Part shown: positions 41,970-50,822 of the stretch, piece after piece
How positions within the stretch are numbered: position 1 is the first letter of the stretch
Layout: the number at the start of each line of letters is the position of its first letter
Assembly (NCBI GenBank): GCA_040400005.1
Contig: JBBARC010000003.1
Coordinates: forward strand, 1 to 64,000
DNA length: 64,000 nucleotides
Direction: 5' to 3'
Origin: JBBARC01 sp040400005
Lineage (GTDB): Bacteria; Pseudomonadota; Alphaproteobacteria; Acetobacterales; Acetobacteraceae
Translations under genes and position numbers: made by a program
The notes under the pieces: generated by a model
Databases searched by the model: none
Told to the model about the DNA's origin: nothing
What the model saw: the letters and a program-made list of their open reading frames with translations, nothing else

Positions 41970-44327
41970 TCATCTGTTCAAGCCGCGTGCCAGGGCGATA
42001 ATCGCCGCGCGCATGGCGGCGGGGGCGTTTGCCGGCAGGCGCGCGGCCGCCGCCCAGGTATCGCCCACACTGCTTTGCAGGGCTGCGCGCAAAGCGATGG
42101 CGCGCGGCTGACCTGCCTCGGCTTGGGCATCAAGCCAGGCGAACCAGCGCAAGTCTTCCTCGCCTTCGGCAAGTGCCAAAAGGCTTTCGTCGATATCGGG
42201 CTTTCCGCATACATCGTTGGTGGGCCAAAAGAATTGCACATCACCTTCGCGCCCATCAGTGGGATCGAAGGCATCGGCGGTGGGCATCCGCGCATGCCAT
42301 TGCAACAGACCGGCAGCCCCGCTACGCCACAAATAGGCGCCGGCAGCAAGGCGCTGGTTTGGCATATTATACAAAAACGGCGTGATACCGCGCGCCCGCA
42401 AATTGGCAATCATCGCCGGATCAGCGCCAAAGCGCGGATTAACCGTCGCTACATCCAGGTATTGCAAAATGCGGGTATCGGCGGGGTCATTCAGGTGCCC
42501 GGCAAGGTGTGCGTCGCGATTTGCAAGGCGAATGGCGGACGCAAGGGCGATCGCATCATCCATGGTGCCGGCCGCGCTGGGTTCGTCGGCCACCGTCCAC
42601 ACCGGCGGTGCCAGGCCTGCCAAACGCGCGGCTTGATCGGCGCGCGCCACGGCCGCTGCCGCGGGCGTTGTGCCCAGCGCCCACGCCATGCGGCGGGCCT
42701 GGGCGTAGGCGATGGGCGGGGCTGCAAACACTTTCTCGGCCGCACCCAGATCAGCGATGAAGCCGGCCGGGTCTTCGCTTGGGGTGGTCAGCGGCGGGGC
42801 AACTGCGGTAAGGCCAATCGCGGCCAAAAACCCCATATCGCAGGCCGCTTGGCGGCGGCCAGCACCAGAACCATCGGTAAGTGTGGCAGCAAGGTGGGGG
42901 GCGAAATCAAGAAACGGCCCAACGGTTTGGCTTGGGGTGGGGCGGCTAACCGGTAGCACGGTCAAAACCAGATCACGCTGCTGCACAGCACTGCCGGCGC
43001 GCAGCGTAAAGCCAACATGGTATTGCCCCGGCGGGGTCGCACTGGGCACATGGGCCACCAGCGTGATCGGACGTGGCAGATCCGGCCGCAGCGGGATGTT
43101 GGCACTATCACCGCGCAAGTGCTGGGCCGAAAATATCAGCCCCGCCACGTCGGGGGCGGGGCGTTGCCAGCGCCACATGCCCCAGACGAGATCGATGGTA
43201 ATGGCGCCGGATTGCACGGCCGTCGTGGCGCTAATCGCAGTTGGGGCCTGCGCCGTTAGGCGGTAGATCACCAACCCGCCGGGGGCGGTGGTGGCAGTGG
43301 TGTCCCCCGTCAGGGTTAAGCGTGCGACCGGTGCGATGGTGGGGGCTGGGCGCAGCACCGGCCAGGTTTCGCCAAAGCGGGCGCGACGCACCGCATCGAC
43401 CGCGTTGCCGGCGGCATCTTCGCGCGGGCCTGGTCCTGCTTGGGTGATGGGCGATGCCGTGATCAGGGATAAATGGGTTGCAGCCGGCGGGTCGCCCGCC
43501 AGTTCCAGCACAAAATGGCCGTTCGCCAGCGTGACATCGGCACTGATACGCCCGCCGCGGGGGGCCGCCAGGGTATCATAGGGCGATAGGTTGGGTGCGG
43601 CTTCTTGCGTGCGGCCGGCCAAGTAGCGGCTGCGCACCCAATCAGCAGCACCACTATTTTGCAGCACAATATCGGCGCCATTGATCCGAATACGGCGCGA
43701 AAACACCGGCGGCAATGTTTCCCACTCGCCGGGATCCTCGGTCCATAGGGTAAAATGCCAGCGCCCAGGCGGCAGGTCTGCTTCAAACCCGGTCAGCCGC
43801 ATGCCCCAGGCCATCACCGGGTCAGCACTGGCGCGGTGGATTTCACGCACCGCCGGCCCCGACACGGCGGGATCGGTGGTCGCGACAGCAGCCATACCGG
43901 CGAGCGGTATTTCGGCTTTCGGGCCAAAAAACCAGGCCCGCGTTTGTGGCGGCAACGGCGCCGGCGGTTCGGTGCGGATGGTCGCGAATGTGATACCAGG
44001 CTGGCTGGTAAAGGCGCGCACAAGGATAAGTTTTGCCGGATCAAGCGGCCGGCCACGCGGCGTGGTGAGCGACGCTAGGCGCAGGCGCAGACTAAATTTT
44101 CCCGGTGCCACCATGCGTTCGGCATCAACCCGGTGGGCGTAATCCAAACCCGGCGCATCATCGGCGCGCAGCACGATGGCCGCGGGATCGCCCGTGTGGT
44201 TATCCCCGGTGATAACAATATCGGCGAGCGGCGCGGGCAGTGTGGCCAGCGGCAGGTCAATCGCTGCCGGTACTGCGGGCGCAGCCAAAGTCACCAAAAT
44301 TGCCAAAATGCGTTGTGGTATAAACAT
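41970..44327 (-). CDS. Exported glycoside-hydrolase-like protein (DUF4091-type)
   Basis: A 785-residue secreted protein. After the signal peptide (ILAILVTLAAPAVPAA) there are about 400 residues of beta-rich sequence, then a region resembling the DUF4091 glycoside-hydrolase-like domain (VWTVADEPSAAGTMDDA, TRILQYLDVATVNPRFG, FLYNMPNQRLAAGAYLWRSGAAGLLQWH). The acidic DEPSA motif may be catalytic. The likely job is trimming or releasing the polysaccharide in the periplasm or outside. It follows the glycosyltransferase gene by 17 bp in the same operon. The start at 44327 gives a normal signal peptide; longer frames do not. Confidence 0.6.
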   Translation of the reverse strand: MFIPQRILAILVTLAAPAVPAAIDLPLATLPAPLADIVITGDNHTGDPAAIVLRADDAPGLDYAHRVDAERMVAPGKFSLRLRLASLTTPRGRPLDPAKLILVRAFTSQPGITFATIRTEPPAPLPPQTRAWFFGPKAEIPLAGMAAVATTDPAVSGPAVREIHRASADPVMAWGMRLTGFEADLPPGRWHFTLWTEDPGEWETLPPVFSRRIRINGADIVLQNSGAADWVRSRYLAGRTQEAAPNLSPYDTLAAPRGGRISADVTLANGHFVLELAGDPPAATHLSLITASPITQAGPGPREDAAGNAVDAVRRARFGETWPVLRPAPTIAPVARLTLTGDTTATTAPGGLVIYRLTAQAPTAISATTAVQSGAITIDLVWGMWRWQRPAPDVAGLIFSAQHLRGDSANIPLRPDLPRPITLVAHVPSATPPGQYHVGFTLRAGSAVQQRDLVLTVLPVSRPTPSQTVGPFLDFAPHLAATLTDGSGAGRRQAACDMGFLAAIGLTAVAPPLTTPSEDPAGFIADLGAAEKVFAAPPIAYAQARRMAWALGTTPAAAAVARADQAARLAGLAPPVWTVADEPSAAGTMDDAIALASAIRLANRDAHLAGHLNDPADTRILQYLDVATVNPRFGADPAMIANLRARGITPFLYNMPNQRLAAGAYLWRSGAAGLLQWHARMPTADAFDPTDGREGDVQFFWPTNDVCGKPDIDESLLALAEGEEDLRWFAWLDAQAEAGQPRAIALRAALQSSVGDTWAAAARLPANAPAAMRAAIIALARGLNR

Positions 44328-44344
44328 GATAGTCTGCGGTCCGA

Positions 44345-45490
44345 TCAGGTGGCGATTGCGGCAATAAGGTGGGCAACCAGGGCGGCACGCGCGGCCCAAG
44401 TTTCGCCGGCAACCAAATCTTGCCGCGCTTTTTGGGCAGCTTTGGTATCCGCGCGGCAGGCATTTAGGGCCACCGCAAAGTCGGCCGCGTTGCAAGCCAC
44501 CGAAATGCCGGCGCGGTAGGGTGCCAATGCGGGAAAATCAGTGCTGACAATCGGCCTGCCGGCCGCCAGGTATTCACGCAGCTTTAGGGGATTACAGGCA
44601 CGGATCTGCGGGCTATCGCGAAACGGGATGATGGAGGCCGTCCAATGCTGGGCATAGCGTGGCAGATCGGCATGCGGGCGCGGCCCGAGCAGGCTTATGT
44701 TGGGGCACGCGGCAAGGGCGGTGATATCGGTTTGCACCGGGCCAATAAATACAAACTGCCAATCTGGCAGGGCGCGCGCAGTGGCGGCGATCAGATCGGT
44801 ATCAATCCAAGGTGCGAGCGCCCCATAAAAACCGGCGATGGGGTCGCCTTGCGGTAAATCAGCGGCGCGCGGCGCCGCCGTGGAAAACAGATCGAGATCA
44901 ACGCCGTGTGGCAAAATGTGGGTTTTGTGTGCCGGGAACCGCTGCGCGATGGCCGGGCTTGCCGCCAGAATAAGGTCGGCTCGGGCGGCAAGGTCGTGTT
45001 CCTGCGCTAACGCTGTTGCGTGATCAACACCCGCCAGCGCGCCAAAATCATCGCCGCAATAATACACCACGGCGGTTTCACCCAGCGCGCCAATGGCATC
45101 AACCGCCGAGGGTAGCGATGTCCACAGCACGGGGCGGTGCAATTTGGCAGCCAGTGCCGCACCACCCACGCTGTGGGCAAGCAGGTAGCGGTTGAGCGCG
45201 CGCAAAACCCGGTGGCGCACCATAGGCAGCATCAACGGCTGCACGATGCCAAACCCTGGTGCAACAGCATGCAGGCTTGCCGCAGTCTTAGGTTGTTTAG
45301 GCGGCAAGAACGCGGTTTTGAGTTTGCCCGCCACGCGGCGTGCATCGGCCAGGGTGAAGCGCGGTTGGCGCAGGCCGATAGAATTTACCCACAGCACACG
45401 GCGGGTAGCGGCAAGATGACCAATGATATGTTGCGTGCTGGATGGATGGCCGCCCCAATCTTCGCCAAACACAATAAGGTCGCTGATCAT
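44345..45490 (-). CDS. Glycosyltransferase (GT-B, TuaH-like)
   Basis: A 381-residue GT-B glycosyltransferase. The N-terminal half has the early Rossmann strand (DLIVFGEDWGGHPSSTQHI) and the middle ILPHGVDLDLF. The C-terminal half has NPLKLREYLAAGRPIVSTDFP, the donor-binding segment of this family. Similar to TuaH- and ExoP-locus transferases, it probably adds one residue of the repeat unit. It overlaps the acetyltransferase gene by 4 bp. Donor sugar unknown. Confidence 0.8.
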   Translation of the reverse strand: MISDLIVFGEDWGGHPSSTQHIIGHLAATRRVLWVNSIGLRQPRFTLADARRVAGKLKTAFLPPKQPKTAASLHAVAPGFGIVQPLMLPMVRHRVLRALNRYLLAHSVGGAALAAKLHRPVLWTSLPSAVDAIGALGETAVVYYCGDDFGALAGVDHATALAQEHDLAARADLILAASPAIAQRFPAHKTHILPHGVDLDLFSTAAPRAADLPQGDPIAGFYGALAPWIDTDLIAATARALPDWQFVFIGPVQTDITALAACPNISLLGPRPHADLPRYAQHWTASIIPFRDSPQIRACNPLKLREYLAAGRPIVSTDFPALAPYRAGISVACNAADFAVALNACRADTKAAQKARQDLVAGETWAARAALVAHLIAAIAT

Positions 45491-46272
45491 GCGGCAATGT
45501 CCAATGACCGCACAAGGCTTTCAGAGACACAAAGATCACGAATAATCCGCGCCGGTGCGCCAGCCGCCAGCACCATGGCCGGCAGATCGTGGGTAACCAC
45601 CGATCCTGCTGCCACAATGGTGCCACGCCCGATACGAACCCCGGGCATTACCATAACCCCGGTCGCCAGCCACACATCAGGTTCGATGATGATATCACCA
45701 ATTTGATCAGCACGATCGGGCAAACCTGCTGCACGCGCAACAGGATCGATGGGGTGGCCGGGAAACCCTGCCAGCATGCAGCGCCCGGCAAGGCGAGCAT
45801 TGGCGCCAATCACCACGCGTGTGCCGACAGAAATTGAACATTGCCAGCCGATATCGGTGTTATCACCGATCTCTAGCAATGGTGCGGCGCTACCTGCACG
45901 GCCGACGAACGTCGTTTTCCCACAGATACGCGCACCGCGGCCAACATGAATGGCAAGCGGCCCCAGCACTTGCGGCATGCCGCCATAAAGATACAGTCCA
46001 GGCGCTGATGTTTGTAAGCGGCTGACAAAAAGTGGCGTCCACCACAGAATGCGCACGATATCCGCGATAAAGCCGCGGCTGCCAATGTGGGCTGCATACA
46101 ACGCGCGATGCAGCGGGCGCACCACCGGCATACGCGCACCGCGCACGCCGGTTGCCAGCGCATATAACATCCGCGCACTGGGCGTTTGGCGTGCTTTGAC
46201 CCAAGCGCGCAGGGTATTTGCGCTAAACGCTGATGGTGGTGTCGGCATGACAGAATTTCTCGCGCTGAACAT
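45487..46272 (-). CDS. Hexapeptide-repeat acyltransferase
   Basis: A 261-residue left-handed beta-helix acyltransferase. The hexapeptide pattern appears from about residue 115 (GPLAIHVGRGARICGKTTFV) to 235 (MVMPGVRIGRGTIVAAGSVV), and the helix includes a possible catalytic His. It probably acetylates sugars of the repeat unit using acetyl-CoA. It lies 6 bp after glmS and overlaps the glycosyltransferase gene. An internal ATG 24 bases downstream is an alternative start. Confidence 0.8.
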   Translation of the reverse strand: MFSARNSVMPTPPSAFSANTLRAWVKARQTPSARMLYALATGVRGARMPVVRPLHRALYAAHIGSRGFIADIVRILWWTPLFVSRLQTSAPGLYLYGGMPQVLGPLAIHVGRGARICGKTTFVGRAGSAAPLLEIGDNTDIGWQCSISVGTRVVIGANARLAGRCMLAGFPGHPIDPVARAAGLPDRADQIGDIIIEPDVWLATGVMVMPGVRIGRGTIVAAGSVVTHDLPAMVLAAGAPARIIRDLCVSESLVRSLDIAA

Positions 46273-46278
46273 GATGCT

Positions 46279-48069
46279 TTATTCCACGGTCACGGATTTC
46301 GCGAGATTGCGCGGATGATCGACATCGCACTGCAACGCCAGGGCGGCGTGATAGGCGAGCAATTGCTGGGCAACCGCTGCCGCAAAGATATGGGCAACGC
46401 CCTCGCCTGGCAGGGCAATGATGGTATCGGCAACACCTGCGAACGCCTGTGCCCCCGCCATATCGGTAATCGCCATAACATGGGCGCCACGGGCGCGCAT
46501 TTCTTCGGCACTGACAATGGTTTTAGCAATCAGCGTATCGTTGGGAGCAAACACAATGGCGGGCGAATCCAGCCGCAGCAAGGCAATGGGGCCGTGTTTC
46601 AGTTCACCCGCCGCATAAGAATCAGCGCGGATATAGGAAAGTTCCTTCAATTTTAGGGCAGCTTCGCCGGCAAGAGCCGCGTACGCACCACGGCCGATAA
46701 ACAGAGCTTCGTTTTCATAGGCGATAACGCGGGCCAGTTCGGCAATGGCCGGCTCTAACTGTTCAGCATCGAAGGCAGCACGGGCGGCGCCATTGAGGCC
46801 CGCCATGACATCTTGGCGAATATGCGGGCAGGTTGCGTTAGCCTCGGCGATGGCGACGCCCAAGCGCATCAACGCCGCCAATTGTGCGGTGAAGGATTTG
46901 GTAGCAGCGACACCTTGTTCGCGCCCGGCCGAGGTCGGCCAAAGCAAATCGGCACCGCGCGCCATTGCCGAATGCGCGACATTAACCACGGCAATGATCG
47001 GCGCCGCGCGACTTTTTACCAGGGCCATCGCGGCCAGGGTGTCAGCGGTTTCGCCGGATTGGGAAACGAGAACAATCGTGCTACCCGGCGGGATAATGGG
47101 ATCCCGGTAGCGGTACTCCGAGGCGATTTCGAGGTCGCAGGGAATACCAGTGAGTTTTTCGATAACCGGGCGGGCAATGGCAGCCGCATAGTAAGAACTG
47201 CCGCAGGCGATCATTACCAAGCGGCTGCTGGCAGCAATGGCTGCCGGCACAGCAATGTTTTCGAGGGCCGCCAAGGTGCGGCGCAGGGCTTGCGGCTGTT
47301 CGGCGATTTCGCGCCGGGTGTGATGCTCGAAATGGCCAATATCGGTTGTGCCGATGTCGTCGGCGGTATCGCACCAAGGGCGGCGCACTGGCACGCCACT
47401 GGCATCGATGATGTGCACCTGCCGCGCGCTGATCTCGGCGATATCGCCATCTTCAAGGGCTGCAAACCGGCTGCAAATACCGGCCATGGCGAGCGGATCA
47501 GATGCCACCGCGCCGATGTTGTCGCCGCACCCCACCATCACCGGGCTGCCCTTGCGCGCAACCAAAATAATGCCGGGCAAATCTACAAACATCACCGCCA
47601 GCGCATAGGCACCGTGCAACTGGGCGGTGACATGGCGCAGTGCCTGCACCGGCGTGTCGCCGGCGGCGCGGGCCTGGGCAATCAGGTGGGGCACCACTTC
47701 TGAATCGGTCTCGGACAAAAACACGTGCCCTGCGCCGGCAAGGGTTGCCCGCAAAGCCGCGTGATTCTCGATGATGCCGTTATGCACAACAGCCACGCCG
47801 TTATACGCGTGGGGGTGGGCGTTGCGCGCCTCTGGCTTGCCGTGGGTAGCCCAGCGCGTATGGGCAATCCCGACGCAACTAAGATGATCGCTGGCGGTGA
47901 GCGCGGCATTAAGATCGCGGGCCCGGCCGGCCACTTTGCGGATAACAAAACCGGGGGCCGCTAGGCACACGCCGGCCGAATCATAGCCGCGATATTCTAA
48001 CCTGCCGAGCGATTCGATAAGATCTTCCGCCACCGGGCGGATATTGGCGTAACCGACAATGCCACACAT
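46279..48069 (-). CDS. glmS: Glutamine-fructose-6-phosphate aminotransferase
   Basis: A 596-residue enzyme that makes glucosamine-6-phosphate from fructose-6-phosphate and glutamine, the first step to UDP-GlcNAc. The N-terminal glutaminase nucleophile is Cys2 in MCGIVGY; the C-terminal half has two SIS domains (ACGSSYYAA, SQSGETADT) and ends in KSVTVE, the usual C-terminus. Placed at the head of the exopolysaccharide operon with a sigma-54-like promoter, it probably raises aminosugar supply when polysaccharide is made. Another housekeeping copy may exist elsewhere. Confidence 0.95.
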   Translation of the reverse strand: MCGIVGYANIRPVAEDLIESLGRLEYRGYDSAGVCLAAPGFVIRKVAGRARDLNAALTASDHLSCVGIAHTRWATHGKPEARNAHPHAYNGVAVVHNGIIENHAALRATLAGAGHVFLSETDSEVVPHLIAQARAAGDTPVQALRHVTAQLHGAYALAVMFVDLPGIILVARKGSPVMVGCGDNIGAVASDPLAMAGICSRFAALEDGDIAEISARQVHIIDASGVPVRRPWCDTADDIGTTDIGHFEHHTRREIAEQPQALRRTLAALENIAVPAAIAASSRLVMIACGSSYYAAAIARPVIEKLTGIPCDLEIASEYRYRDPIIPPGSTIVLVSQSGETADTLAAMALVKSRAAPIIAVVNVAHSAMARGADLLWPTSAGREQGVAATKSFTAQLAALMRLGVAIAEANATCPHIRQDVMAGLNGAARAAFDAEQLEPAIAELARVIAYENEALFIGRGAYAALAGEAALKLKELSYIRADSYAAGELKHGPIALLRLDSPAIVFAPNDTLIAKTIVSAEEMRARGAHVMAITDMAGAQAFAGVADTIIALPGEGVAHIFAAAVAQQLLAYHAALALQCDVDHPRNLAKSVTVE

Positions 48070-48124
48070 ATTTTACTCGCTCCACACTCTGCCCGTGACA
48101 AACACGGAAGCTGGGGGAACAGCA

Positions 48125-48139
48125 GCATGTCGCGTGCCA
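48125..48139 (-). promoter_or_regulatory. Sigma-54 promoter of the glmS operon
   Basis: TGGCACGCGACATGC (minus strand) fits GG-N10-GC, with the predicted start about 44 bp before the glmS ATG. A TTGCAA-like site (48179-48190) lies about 40 bp upstream. Confidence 0.7.
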
Positions 48140-48178
48140 GCCGCATTGCCTGTTAGGGGCGGCAAACAAGACGGTTTT

Positions 48179-48190
48179 TTGCAAAATGCG
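48179..48190. promoter_or_regulatory. TTGCAA-type site, glmS promoter
   Basis: TTGCAAAATGCG keeps the left half of the TTGCAA-W-TTGCAA pattern and degenerates on the right. It lies about 40 bp upstream of the -24 element. Confidence 0.4.
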
Positions 48191-48235
48191 ACGCAAAAAT
48201 GGCGGGCGCAACCGTGGCACCGGGCAGCCGTCTGC

Positions 48236-49801
48236 TTAGGTAGTGGCGGCGTCGCGCCAGCTTTGCAATTTGCGATAGATGGTGGACGGGTTGACCTGCA
48301 ACAGCGCCGCCGCCCTGGGCACGTCGTGCGCGGTGCGATCGAGGGCTGCCAAAATCAGGCGGCGTTCCATTTCGGCCAGTGGCAAAATTTCGATCTCTGC
48401 AGGTGCTGGCGGCCGTGCGGCCGGCTGGTGGTCGTCGGGCAAAAACGGCGGGATTGGGCTGCGTGTCGGCGGCGCGGCTTCTTGCAGCGTGGCGGTGGGA
48501 GGCGCGGGCAATGGCGCTGCTGGCGAGGCTTCTTGCAGCGTTGGTGCCCCAGCTTTTGGCCCAGCTTGTGGCCCGGTTTGCGCCGGCAACACCATGCCGC
48601 GCAACAGAATGGGTGGCAGCATGGCCGCCTGCACCAGCTCGCCATCATGAAGCACGGTGATATTGCGAATAACGTTTTCCAGCTGGCGGACATTGCCAGG
48701 CCAGGCGTAGCCGGCCAGCAATTTTTCGGCCTCAAGCGCAAAACCGCGAAACTGGCGATTTTCTTCGCGCGCGCATTTGGTCAGAAAATGCCGCGCAATC
48801 AAAATCACATCGCCATTACGATCGCGCAAAGGCGGCAAATCGAGCGGGATGACATAGAGCCGATAGAACAGATCTTCACGAAAGCGGCCTTGCGCCACTT
48901 CAACCATCGGGTCGCGGTTGGTAGCACACACAAACCGCACATCGACCTTTTCCGTGCGCGTGCTGCCAACCGGGGCAAACGTGCCGGTTTGCACAAACCG
49001 CAGCAGTTTGACCTGCATATCGAGCGGCATTTCGCCAATCTCGTCTAAAAACAGCGTGCCACCATCAGCCGCTTTGGCTGCACCCACGCGGGTATCGGTG
49101 GCGCCGGTGAAGGCGCCTTTAACGTGGCCGAAAATTTCACTTTCCAGTAAATCTTTCGGGATAGCGCCACAATTGAGCGCGATGAACGGCCTGTTTTTAC
49201 GCGGGCTGGCGCGGTGCAGCGCGTCGGCGGTGAGTTCTTTGCCGGTGCCGCTTTCACCGGTGACAAACACGCTGGCCTTGCTGCTGGCGACCAATTCGAT
49301 AGTGCGATAAACTGCCTGCATGGTTTGCGAGGCGCCGATGAAATTGAAGAAATGAGTACGGTCGAGCTTTTGCCGCACTTCGCGCAATTCAACCGCTAGG
49401 CTGCGTTTTTCCAGGCAATTGCTTAAGGTAACCGTTAGCCGCGCCTTGTTAAAAGGCTTAACCAGAAAATCCACCGCTCCCTCGCGCATGGCATCAACGG
49501 CCGTGCTGAGGGACGCATTGGCAGTGATCACCACCACCGCACTATCGGTACCATCGGCACGCAACCGGCGCATAAGCTCGGTGCCTGGATAATCGGGCAG
49601 ATCGAGATCGAGCAGAATGGCATGGGGCTGCCAGGTTTTAGCAAGTTCAAAAGCATCGCCCGCGGTGGCCGCAATTTTAAGATCATGGCCGAGGCCAACC
49701 AGCAAGGCGCGCAGCAATTCGGCCTGGCTTGGCGTATCTTCGACAATCAACACCCGCGCCTTAGGTGCGGATTGCGCGCCGGTCTCGGTGATGGCGGTCA
49801 T
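48236..49801 (-). CDS. Sigma-54-dependent response regulator (REC-AAA-Fis)
   Basis: A 521-residue enhancer-binding protein. The receiver has its phosphate-accepting Asp at about residue 65 (LLDLDLPDYPG). The AAA domain has Walker A GESGTGKE, the sigma-54-contact motif GAFTGA, and Walker B GTLFLDEIGE. An Ala/Pro-rich linker with two similar TLQEA repeats precedes a Fis-type helix-turn-helix (DVPRAAALLQVNPSTIYRKL). Similar to PrsR of PEP-CTERM systems. The last gene of the STAS-led operon, it is the best candidate to activate the sigma-54-like promoters of this locus. It overlaps the HPt gene by 4 bp. Confidence 0.9.
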   Translation of the reverse strand: MTAITETGAQSAPKARVLIVEDTPSQAELLRALLVGLGHDLKIAATAGDAFELAKTWQPHAILLDLDLPDYPGTELMRRLRADGTDSAVVVITANASLSTAVDAMREGAVDFLVKPFNKARLTVTLSNCLEKRSLAVELREVRQKLDRTHFFNFIGASQTMQAVYRTIELVASSKASVFVTGESGTGKELTADALHRASPRKNRPFIALNCGAIPKDLLESEIFGHVKGAFTGATDTRVGAAKAADGGTLFLDEIGEMPLDMQVKLLRFVQTGTFAPVGSTRTEKVDVRFVCATNRDPMVEVAQGRFREDLFYRLYVIPLDLPPLRDRNGDVILIARHFLTKCAREENRQFRGFALEAEKLLAGYAWPGNVRQLENVIRNITVLHDGELVQAAMLPPILLRGMVLPAQTGPQAGPKAGAPTLQEASPAAPLPAPPTATLQEAAPPTRSPIPPFLPDDHQPAARPPAPAEIEILPLAEMERRLILAALDRTAHDVPRAAALLQVNPSTIYRKLQSWRDAATT

Positions 49802-50145
49802 GCCGGTAAAGCGCCGGTTTGCAAATACTGGATCAGGCTTGCCTGGGCAGCGACCGCCAAGGCCGAAATGGCGGCAGCGCTGGCCTCCATCGCGGGGCCG
49901 GGCGGTTCTGCCCCATCCATGGCGACGCGGGCGCAATCTTCCAGTGCGGTTGCGGCAACCACGCCGGCCGCACCAGCGATGGCGTGGGCGGCGCGACGAA
50001 AGCGATCACTATCGCCGGCTGCGGCGGCATCGCGCAATTGTCCGCACAGCCGGTCCATATCGGTATGAAAGGCGCCAAGAATCGTCCGCAGATCATCGGT
50101 AGTTACATCATCGGCCAGTTGTGCCAGCAGGCCCGCGTTAATCAT
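49798..50145 (-). CDS. Histidine phosphotransfer (HPt) protein
   Basis: A 115-residue four-helix HPt protein. The phospho-accepting His54 stands in RRAAHAIAGAAGVV, the family's AHxxxG pattern. It could pass phosphate from a hybrid kinase, such as those at 30.8-36.4 kb, to the sigma-54 activator. The gene overlaps the ATPase gene upstream and the activator gene downstream by 4 bp each. The phosphorelay partner is inferred from the shared locus. Confidence 0.85.
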   Translation of the reverse strand: MINAGLLAQLADDVTTDDLRTILGAFHTDMDRLCGQLRDAAAAGDSDRFRRAAHAIAGAAGVVAATALEDCARVAMDGAEPPGPAMEASAAAISALAVAAQASLIQYLQTGALPA

Positions 50146-50822
50146 GCCCGCACCGCCAGCATGGTTGCGCGGTGCAGGCGGTTGCGCAAGGCCGCCATAG
50201 CGCGCGGTAAAAACGGCGCTAGCCGATAGGTTTCGCGTTCAAGCTCGGTCAGCAGCGAAGGATTATCGCGGTCATTCATCACCGAGCCGATCAGCCGGGC
50301 CCCGGCAGCATCGAGTTTTTCGCGCGCAACCCTAATCGCCGATAGCGGCGTGCGCCCGGATAACACCGCAAGCACAGTCGCCTCGGCCGCTGCGGCCGCA
50401 GCCGTTGCCGGCAGGTTTTCGTAATCGGTGCTCAGCACCGGTGCCGTATCCATCACAATAAGGCCATACTGGGCCGACCATTCGGCAATCTGGCCGGCAA
50501 GCTTGCCCGGCTCGCGCCAGCGTTCGCTACTGGCCTGTGATACGCTGGCGAGAACGGCAACGCCCAAGGCGGGCAGATCGATAATCTCATCGGGCGACGG
50601 CCTTACGCCGAACAATCCTGCAACGCCCGGGCGCGCGAGGTTAAGATCAACCAGCAGCGCCGGCTTGCCGGCAAGCCCGGCGCGGCGGGCCAGCGCACTA
50701 GCGATTAAGGTGGTGCCTTCGCCGCCATGGCTTGATACCACGGCAACACTGCGCGCATCGGTTTGGGCAACCGCCTGCCACAACGCTTCAACCTCGGGAT
50801 GGTAGGGGGAAAGCATGGTCAT
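50142..50822 (-). CDS. Wzc-like cytosolic ATPase (BY-kinase domain)
   Basis: A 226-residue P-loop protein of the CpsD/ExoP C-terminal type. Walker A is SSHGGEGTT at about residue 30, Walker A' is LLVDLNLARPG, and Walker B is IVMDTAP. The C-terminal Tyr-rich cluster that bacterial tyrosine kinases autophosphorylate is absent, so it may regulate Wzz without phosphotyrosine signalling. It starts by ATGA overlap with the Wza gene. Separate Wzz and ATPase genes resemble the arrangement in Gram-positives and some alphaproteobacteria. Confidence 0.82.
   Translation of the reverse strand: MTMLSPYHPEVEALWQAVAQTDARSVAVVSSHGGEGTTLIASALARRAGLAGKPALLVDLNLARPGVAGLFGVRPSPDEIIDLPALGVAVLASVSQASSERWREPGKLAGQIAEWSAQYGLIVMDTAPVLSTDYENLPATAAAAAAEATVLAVLSGRTPLSAIRVAREKLDAAGARLIGSVMNDRDNPSLLTELERETYRLAPFLPRAMAALRNRLHRATMLAVRA

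Noticed and set aside
47900..48235. glmS ribozyme or riboswitch before glmS
   Set aside because: The leader is short after the predicted sigma-54 start and shows no ribozyme-like core; such ribozymes are known in Gram-positives.
46813..49048. Long plus-strand frames opposite glmS and the activator
   Set aside because: Both are antisense to clear genes with all motifs intact and show no protein-like content.
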